DNA from: Corythucha ciliata
Taxonomy: Eukaryota > Arthropoda > Insecta > Hemiptera > Tingidae
Reading direction: 5' to 3'
Assembly: GCA_038030265.1 (NCBI GenBank)
Contig: CM075941.1
Location: 13,764,001 to 13,828,000, forward strand
DNA: 64,000 nucleotides
The stretch's first letter is position 1; each line of letters opens with the position of its first letter. Made by a program: the position numbers and the translations under genes. Below, piece after piece: positions 57,875 to 64,000 of this stretch. The notes beneath the pieces are model-generated. The model ran no database searches. It had not been told where the DNA came from and saw only the letters and a program-made list of their open reading frames with translations.

Positions 57875-58050
57875 ATGCTTGAGAGACAGTACCTCGTTGA
57901 AAGGCAACTGCCACCGCTGAGAGTCAGCGTTTTCCGTCGCACGCGAATCACCCGGCAATTCACCGTTCGACGCTGTTTGGCAGCCCTTGTCGCTCTCAGC
58001 CTGTTCTCACTGTCCTACTCGGTGCTGTATTTGAGCACTCCATTTTCCAG
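57875..58050 (+). CDS. sfl: Heparan sulfate N-deacetylase/N-sulfotransferase, first coding exon
   Basis: This exon encodes residues 1-58 plus two bases of codon 59 and ends at a consensus donor, CAG|GTGAGT, at 58051. The product is a type II Golgi membrane protein. Residues 1-33 form a basic cytoplasmic tail rich in Arg. Residues 34-53 form one hydrophobic signal anchor (CLAALVALSLFSLSYSVLYL), and the rest lies in the Golgi lumen. NDST enzymes remove acetyl groups from GlcNAc in nascent heparan sulfate and sulfate the freed amine, the first modification step of the chain. The exon alone would not identify the family. Identity comes from the next exon, which joins in phase (AG + C = Ser59). 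The first in-frame ATG was chosen because an in-frame stop lies 19-21 bases upstream. Reading into the intron meets a stop at once, which supports the exon end. Confidence 0.82.
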
Positions 58051-59956
58051 GTGAGTGATTTTATTTATCAAGTTTGTAAAACTGAAATGGTTGGTCGTTT
58101 GTTGGATTTTTAGGCAGCGTTGGGTTGGTGGGGGTGGGCGTGGGGGCCCGAAGAATCAATTGCATGAGTCAGGCAAAAGACTTATTACCACTTTCAAAGC
58201 CCAATGACATGCCAAAACCCTTTCTTTCGGTCCCTTTTTCTTTTATTGTACTTCTGCTGCTTCGCGGCCCATTTCCTGGGTCATTCCTAATTCAATTGAT
58301 TTCATGGCGCTTCAAAGGGGATAGCTTCTTTCTATTTTTGTTCGTTTCACAGCTCAACTCTTTAAATTATTACACTCGGTAAATTACCTTACAGCACGCG
58401 TTTGATCTTTTAATGAGATCACGTCAACTCGTAGCGTTTCCATAGGTTTGACGTTGTCACAACACTACGGGGCAGGGTGATGGCGGAGGGGAAACAACGG
58501 GAAATTTACCTTCTCGTATATTTGAATGATATTGATGACGCTGATTTCCATTCCTTCCGCACCTATGAACCTCCTCTCACCCTCCCGCTGTCCTTTTCAG
58601 CATTACCTTTGAAAGGGGAACCCAATTAACTTGCAAACACTCCATCACGTTTGACTGCAGACCCTCCCCCCCACTCCTTCAGCGTAAGGTCTAGGATGAA
58701 GGTTTTGATGCTGATTGGGGGGGGGGGGTTGCTATTCTACCGAAAAGCTCGTTTCAGGCGTTAGAATCACGCGCCCATTTTTATCTGAACTTAAAGTTAA
58801 ATGAGCAAATTTGAATAGTGTGCATGGCGTGAGGTGGAGAGAGGGTGAGGACAGGATGGCATCCGTCAGGCTGATGGCCTGCCTTGTCCAACTTACCGGC
58901 CCAGTTGTTCGATAAGGGCCTGGGTACCATCTCCACATCTAAGGAAAGACCGTCCACTAGGTGTGAGTGGGGGGGATGTCTTCGTCCTTTAAGGAAATGA
59001 AAAAAACGAAAAAAATAGAAGAAAATCGCGATTCATGACAGTGTATCATGACGGAAAAGAGAACCCGCAATAAGCAGAGCAATAAACCCCCAACGAGCGA
59101 CAGTGAGATTAAACTGTCGACTGAAAACATATTGCCTTGCCCTTCCTTCTCCCTATTATTAAAAAAGAAAAAAAAACACTCAACATTTTCATCTCGGGTA
59201 AACTGCCCCCCACCCTACCCCACCTACGTTTTAATCGCCATCAGGTTCATTTCATTTATGACCCCTCCCCTGCATGTAGGTACTACTCCACTTCATTTCA
59301 AATTAATGTCTTCGCGCCTATAAATTCTCCATCAAAGCAAAAGAAAACAGGCGTGTGGGTACGACTACCATTTGGAGCACTTTATCACGGGCGAACTAAC
59401 CCAATTTTACTCCCCCCCCCCTTGACGAGCCCTAAACCCAAGCAGCAGCGGCAGGGCAGCAACTGGTGTTGGATCGATTAAATTTTGTTACACTGGTAGT
59501 GGAGGAGAGGGTGTCACAAAATGGCGAAAAGGCTGAAGGGTGCGAGTGGAGAGGAACTAATGAATATTTACGGTCCTATGGGCAGTTTAAGATGAATTAC
59601 GAAATAAATTAATCGAAGCTTCAATAAGCTGGAGTAAATAGGAAATTAACCGGCGAGGAGTCTGGAACAGTCGGAAGGGGTGGTTGCGTTGAAGTGGGGG
59701 GGGGGGGCTTCAAGAAGAGTGAATTGAAAGATGAGGAAACATGGTGGAATGAATAAATGATGAAGCCCTAGATATTTTTTTTATTTTTTTCCATTTAAGT
59801 GAGAACCAGACAAGTCGTGAAAAAAAAAAAAAAAAATCCATCTGGTATGGCGCGTTCATTCTAGTGGAGGGAACGTGGTGGCGCCTCTCAAAGCTGCCGG
59901 TCTGAGACAGACGTGATTTATGAGTTCCCTGGACCATGCTCAACCAAAAAATACAG

Positions 59957-60161
59957 GCGGTTCCAGCCTGACGGGCCTGAAGTAGCCGCTAGTGCAGCGG
60001 CCCTTAATCGTCATAGTCGCTGGTATCGAGACCTTCGTGGCAATGCGCTGCCCAGCGAGGTCCACTTGCATCGAGACTCTTCCTTGGACTTCGGGGCTGT
60101 CCCCGGGAACGTTCATGTGCTAGAGGTTAAAAACGGTGGCAATGTGGCATCACAGTGTTAA
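59957..60161 (+). other. Exon-like open frame inside the sfl intron
   Basis: A weak acceptor (aaatacag) ends at 59956. If sfl exon 1 were spliced here, the phase would match and the frame would stay open for 68 codons to a TAA at 60159-60161. The stretch is richer in GC than the rest of the intron and reads like protein, with few repeats. The upstream pyrimidine tract is poor and I recognise no homolog. It could be an alternative terminal exon, a remnant of a mobile element, or chance. Confidence 0.2.
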
Positions 60162-60189
60162 CTCTGTCATTGAAACTTCTGATCGAAAA

Positions 60190-61460
60190 TTCGTCTGAAT
60201 TTTCGGATTCCCCGTTTTCAGAAACCCCAAAATATTTGTAAGGTTGGAGCTGACCACCTTCCGAGGTTAGATATTTCTGTGGTTGGAGCCAGAGCGGGCA
60301 CACTTAGTGGGGACATCTGGCCACTCCCAGATACCATCAATAAGTTGAAATACATCAGTATCGCCACATTTTGTATAGCGAAAATGTTCGCAGGCCTGGC
60401 TCAGGAATGAATCAATTTTCCCAATTTCACCCACTGAAATACAAATTTCGTGTTTATTTTGTGCTAAGAATTCAAAAGCCACGTTCGCAGCTCTAGCTCA
60501 CTAAAAAAAATCGATTTCTCAGATTTTGATCACTAAGACCCACATATTTTTTCGGATTTTTCTTGCCGAAAAATTATCCATTTGCCTGGATCTGGCTCAC
60601 TGAAGAACGAATTTCTCGGATTTCACTTTCTAAACACCAATTTTGTGTCGAGTTAACGGACTTTTGTTGCTACCAAACAAAATTTCCCGCTGTGTTCAAA
60701 TTCAGGGACCATGGATTTTTCTTGCCTAAGAAAAAACAAAAACAACGTTTTCTCGGATCTGTTTCTCTAAAACCCGATTTTTTGGATATTTCTCGCTAAG
60801 TGAACATTTTGGCGAGTCGGGTCTATAAAAAAAATTAATTTCGCTCAAGTTGTCGCTCTGACATGTATAGCAATTTCGCTGGGCAGCTCAATTCAGAGAC
60901 TGATTTCACTTTTTTCCGCGCTGTAAAACCAATGTCGCACGTTTCTCACATCAAAATATCAATTTCTCGAATTTTGCTCTCTCAGTTGACGATTGTTGTT
61001 GACTATGGTGGTTTTTAGTCTATCAATTTCTCAATTTATTGGGTTTCTGGGGGAATCTGGCTCACTGTAAAATGAATTTCTCGAATTTTGCTCACTAATA
61101 GGTGGCAGTAAAACAATTTCCCTGGGTGGCCCGCCAATTCTGATCGGTCTCTGAATTTGGCCCACCCAGCGAATTGCAGGCGAAAAAAATCCTCGAAATT
61201 GCTTTTTCAGTGACGAGCAAACTCCGAGAAATTAATGCGTGAAATGCCACGTCTAGGGCAAAATTTAAGCGAAATGACAAGCCAAGATTTTTACGATAAA
61301 CGTCACAGAAAAACTGTTTCGAAACGGCTGCGGGACACCAAGGGTAAAATTTACGCGAAATGCCCCATTTTGTGTGGGCATAACGTGAAACTAGCAAATT
61401 GTATGAGGGATTGTCAATTTCTTAATAAAGTATCAAATTCCTAATAAATTGTGTTGTCGT
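60190..61460. repeat. Degenerate array, CTCACTAAAA-AATTTCTCGGATTT type, in sfl intron
   Basis: Phrases such as tggctcactgaagaacgaatttctcggatt recur every 35-50 bases. Same style as 9.2-10.7 kb. Confidence 0.6.
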
Positions 61461-61594
61461 TATGAGAAAGTTGTCCATTTGAAGTCGAAAATGGGGAATA
61501 ATCACGTCAAACCCAACAATGATGGCGGCATTTATGAAAAATTCCCAATTTTGGAGTGAAATCTCACATCCACGCCAATATTCAAGCGGACCGT

Positions 61595-62970
61595 GAATTA
61601 TAATGATTTTCCTTAATTTACCCCAGAATTAGCGCTTTTTCTTAATTTTAGCAGCGTAGTAGCGTTTCTAACCCGTGAATTTAGTGAATTTCCTCAATTT
61701 TAGCTACGAATTGGCGTTGTTCGCAATTTTAGCTGCAAATGGGCGATTTTTTTTCCATTTTTAGCAGTGAAATTAGTCCGGGAGCCCACTGTACGAAAAA
61801 TACGAGTCATTTGTTCGTGCCTGGCACCAGCGCAGGTCGTTTTTCATTGTCTAGGAGATGACACTTCTGAGATCGCCAGAAATTTTCCATGGAACAGGGG
61901 CTCACAGCAGAGCTAGCTGTTGGCAAACACAGACACACCTTTGGCCTGCTTGAAAACGGCTGGCTAGTGTAAAAAATTGGTTCTTCGCCAGCAATAAACT
62001 AGAAAACCACCACCGCTATCCAAATTCGAAGCCCTCGCTACTCGTAAGTCTCGAAATTTAACATTTTCTGAAGCTCGCTGTTGGCGCTATCTACAATATA
62101 ATTGGACGGCGTAGTTGGTTTCGAAACGTATTGGTCGTGGAGATTGACTTTTTACTCTCGCCAGTCGTTTTCAAAGTACTCAAAGCTGTTTGTCAACAGC
62201 TCTGCTGCGAGCCCCTGTTCCACGGATCTGGCGATCTCAGAAGTGTCATCTCCTAGACCACAAAAAACGTCCTGTGCAGGTGCCAGACACGATAAAATGA
62301 CCCGGATTTTTCATAATGTGCGCTCCCGGACTAATAGTTTGTTTGTTTGTGATTTTTTTTCAATTTAGGCTGAAAATTAGCCTTTCTCTTGATTTTAGCC
62401 TGGCTAAACCGCTAATCCGCAAATTATCATTTTTTTACACTTTAGCACCGCATTAGCAATTTTGTTTTACTTTTAGTTATAGATTAGCGCTTCGTCTCAG
62501 TTCTAGCCGTGAATCGGTGGTTTTTTTTTTAACTTATAGCCAGGCTATCTCAAGTTATTCACAATATTGCCCTCAGAAGGCGCGAAGGTGAGTACAGAAA
62601 TAGAAAATTTTACCACGCTTTGTCCGCGAATTGGTGATTTTCTTCAAGTTTAACCGCGAACTAGCGCTTTTTTTCAGTTTTAGCATTGCAGTAGCACTTC
62701 TAACCCGTGAATTCGCGAATTTTCTCAATTTTAGTCACAATTTGAGCCGCAGATTTGCCATTTTTTCCATTTTTAGCAGCATTTAGTGCATTTAATTTTT
62801 GTCAAAATGCACTATTTTTCTCAATTTGAGCTGAAAATTAGTGTTTCTTAATTTTGGCCGCGCTTATTAAGTAGGTATTGATTTTTTCAATTTTAGTCAC
62901 GCTGTTTAGACCCGCATTAGCAATTTGTTTTCACTTTCTGCTATGGATTAGCGCTGTTTTTAGTAGTGTG
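61595..62970. repeat. Degenerate array, GCGAATTAGCGCTTTTTCTTAATTTTAG type, in sfl intron
   Basis: Units of roughly 30-31 bases (e.g. 62620-62740) combine ccgcgaattgg or ccgcgaactagcg with T-run and ttcaattttag. The block is split by the element at 61776-62331 and ends before a G9 run near 62980. Confidence 0.65.
61776..62331. mobile_element. 556-bp foldback element with ~155-bp TIRs
   Basis: TA at 61774-61775 and 62332-62333. Left arm starts gtccgggagcccac; right arm ends gtgcgctcccggac. The arms pair over about 155 bp, including gtctaggagatgacacttct / agaagtgtcatctcctagac and the ctgagatcgccaga stretch. The ~245-bp centre has no significant open frame. Confidence 0.85.
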
Positions 62971-63099
62971 ATGCGAAGGGGGGGGGGCACTGGGTTTTTC
63001 CTCCTCGTCCCCGGCATTTTCGAGGGCCCGGATTTAGGAAATTAACTATATGTACTCACGATGACCCATCGTGATGATCGAGTTTCTTGATTTCTTCGA

Positions 63100-63350
63100 A
63101 ATCAACTTTAGGCAAGAAAACAATGAGAGGAGGAAAAGCTTTACCATTGGTGGAGCGTTTTTCAACAATTTCAGCGGTTGAAATCAATTTCATCAGTTGG
63201 AGACAGTTTTAGCAACTGATTTCAATTCAAAGTTGAATCCAAGTTGAATCATTTAACTTCATTTGTTGAAGTTAATTGGTTGATGCCAATCGCAGCAATT
63301 GAAGTCATTTTCAGCTGTTGAAGCTTATTTCAGCAGTAGAAATGATTTCT
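63100..63350. repeat. CAGTTGAAAT-type degenerate repeat
   Basis: Short phrases tttcagcagttgaaat, tcatcagttgga and cagctgttgaag recur about every 20-25 bases. Confidence 0.5.
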
Positions 63351-63812
63351 AGGAAATATCCAAACACGCATTCTCAGGGGAAGCCAGGCCGTCGTCACAA
63401 GGGCATTGTCTTGGATAGTGTCCAGAGGCTTGATTTATAACTTTAAGTGGATACCAGGACATACTAGGGCATTATGGGGGAACGAGGAGGTGGGATTTCG
63501 TGTTAAATGATGGGGGGGGGCAGGGGGCAACTTTATTGCCCCGTTCCTTGAAATTCCTCCGATATCCCGACGACGCCGCAACGACTTTTTCTGTCTGTCT
63601 TGCTGTAAGTTTGCTGTGACCCTCCCGCCTCCCGACGAATTCGCAGTAATTTTTGGCCGTTACCACAAATCGGACCCAAGTAGGAACAGAAATGGTGGAG
63701 ACCTACCAATTCCTCCCTTATTATACACGCTTATCACCCCCCCCCCCCCTCTGAACGCTATCCATGACCTTACGCGACAGCCGATAATTTTAAATTGTTA
63801 TTTATTTTTCAG

Positions 63813-64000
63813 CTTAATTCGAAGAGAATGGCGACCCGAGCCGTCGATACGTTGTCAAGTCGTTTCAGGATTGGACCGCAGTTCCGCACACGACCATCAC
63901 TCGCCGGCTCGAGTTCGAATCGACGCGAAAGTTTTAGTCTTCGTCGAAACAACATACTCGCGCCTCGGTAGAGACATCGCTGAGCTGCTTGTTTACAATC
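63813..64000 (+). CDS. sfl: NDST / sulfateless, second coding exon (cut by window end)
   Basis: The frame set by exon 1 stays open for all 188 bases to the window edge, giving residues 59-121. Residues 59-90 are a variable luminal stem, rich in Arg, His and Ser. From about residue 94 the sequence RIDAKVLVFVETTYS, then RLGRDIAELLVYN, matches the start of the conserved N-deacetylase part of NDST proteins (vertebrate NDST1 has VLVFVES followed by YSQLG). The Drosophila sulfateless protein is very similar here as I remember it. The catalytic deacetylase residues and the PAPS-binding sulfotransferase domain lie beyond the window. Nothing in the visible part is broken. Family assignment is strong; gene symbol assumes a single arthropod NDST. 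Confidence 0.92.

Larger units (their letters stand above)
58051..63812 (+). other. sfl: sfl intron (5.76 kb, phase 2)
   Basis: The donor is GTGAGT at 58051. The acceptor is a T-rich tract ending ttttcag, AG at 63811-63812. The first 2 kb is AT-rich unique sequence with poly-G/poly-C runs (about 58716-58728, 59409-59419, 59696-59708). An exon-like open frame lies at 59957-60161. From 60.2 kb two degenerate repeat arrays and a 556-bp inverted-repeat element fill the intron, then a CAGTTGAAAT-type repeat near 63.1-63.35 kb. Confidence 0.8.

Overview
The window is animal nuclear DNA, most probably from an arthropod; the species cannot be named. Genes are sparse, introns are long and there is no operon structure. 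Non-autonomous DNA transposons, retrotransposon remains, degenerate short-period repeat arrays and long mononucleotide runs fill most of it. The arthropod reading rests on the only protein gene I recognise, whose sequence is closest in memory to insect sulfateless.

The gene is the 5' part of a heparan sulfate N-deacetylase/N-sulfotransferase (NDST, sulfateless) on the + strand. A 5'UTR plus first coding exon (57837-58050, ATG at 57875) encodes the short cytoplasmic tail and signal anchor. A 5.76 kb intron follows, then a second coding exon (63813 to the window end) that opens the conserved luminal domain. The exons join in phase. A possible 5'UTR exon lies at 53096-53158. Weaker exon-like signals on the same strand at 24250-24285, 36975-37004 and up to 38732 could belong to this gene's 5' region or to another gene.

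Layout: 0-2.6 kb holds a CGCGAATT-type array and a three-copy ~297-bp tandem repeat. 2.6-9 kb is gene-free. 9.2-11.3 kb has an array packed with hairpin elements, including a TTAA-flanked MITE inserted in a palindrome. 14.2-19.5 kb is mostly arrays. 21.8-22.5 kb has a foldback element and one copy of a well-conserved ~200-bp dispersed repeat. 24.76-29.41 kb is a four-level nest: TTAA MITE, then tRNA-derived SINE, then Ty3/gypsy LTR element, then TA-flanked MITE. 29.8-30.7 kb is a broken LINE on the minus strand. 30.9-33.1, 39.5-42.5, 47.4-48.5 and 50.1-52.0 kb are further arrays with embedded MITEs. 60.2-63 kb, inside the sfl intron, is again arrays with a long-TIR element. No conventional tRNA, rRNA, CRISPR or viral gene was found.

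The retroelement genes are all broken. The gypsy copy has a gag frameshift, nonsense codons, RT frameshifts and no RNase H or integrase zinc-binding region. Only sfl is expected to be a working gene.
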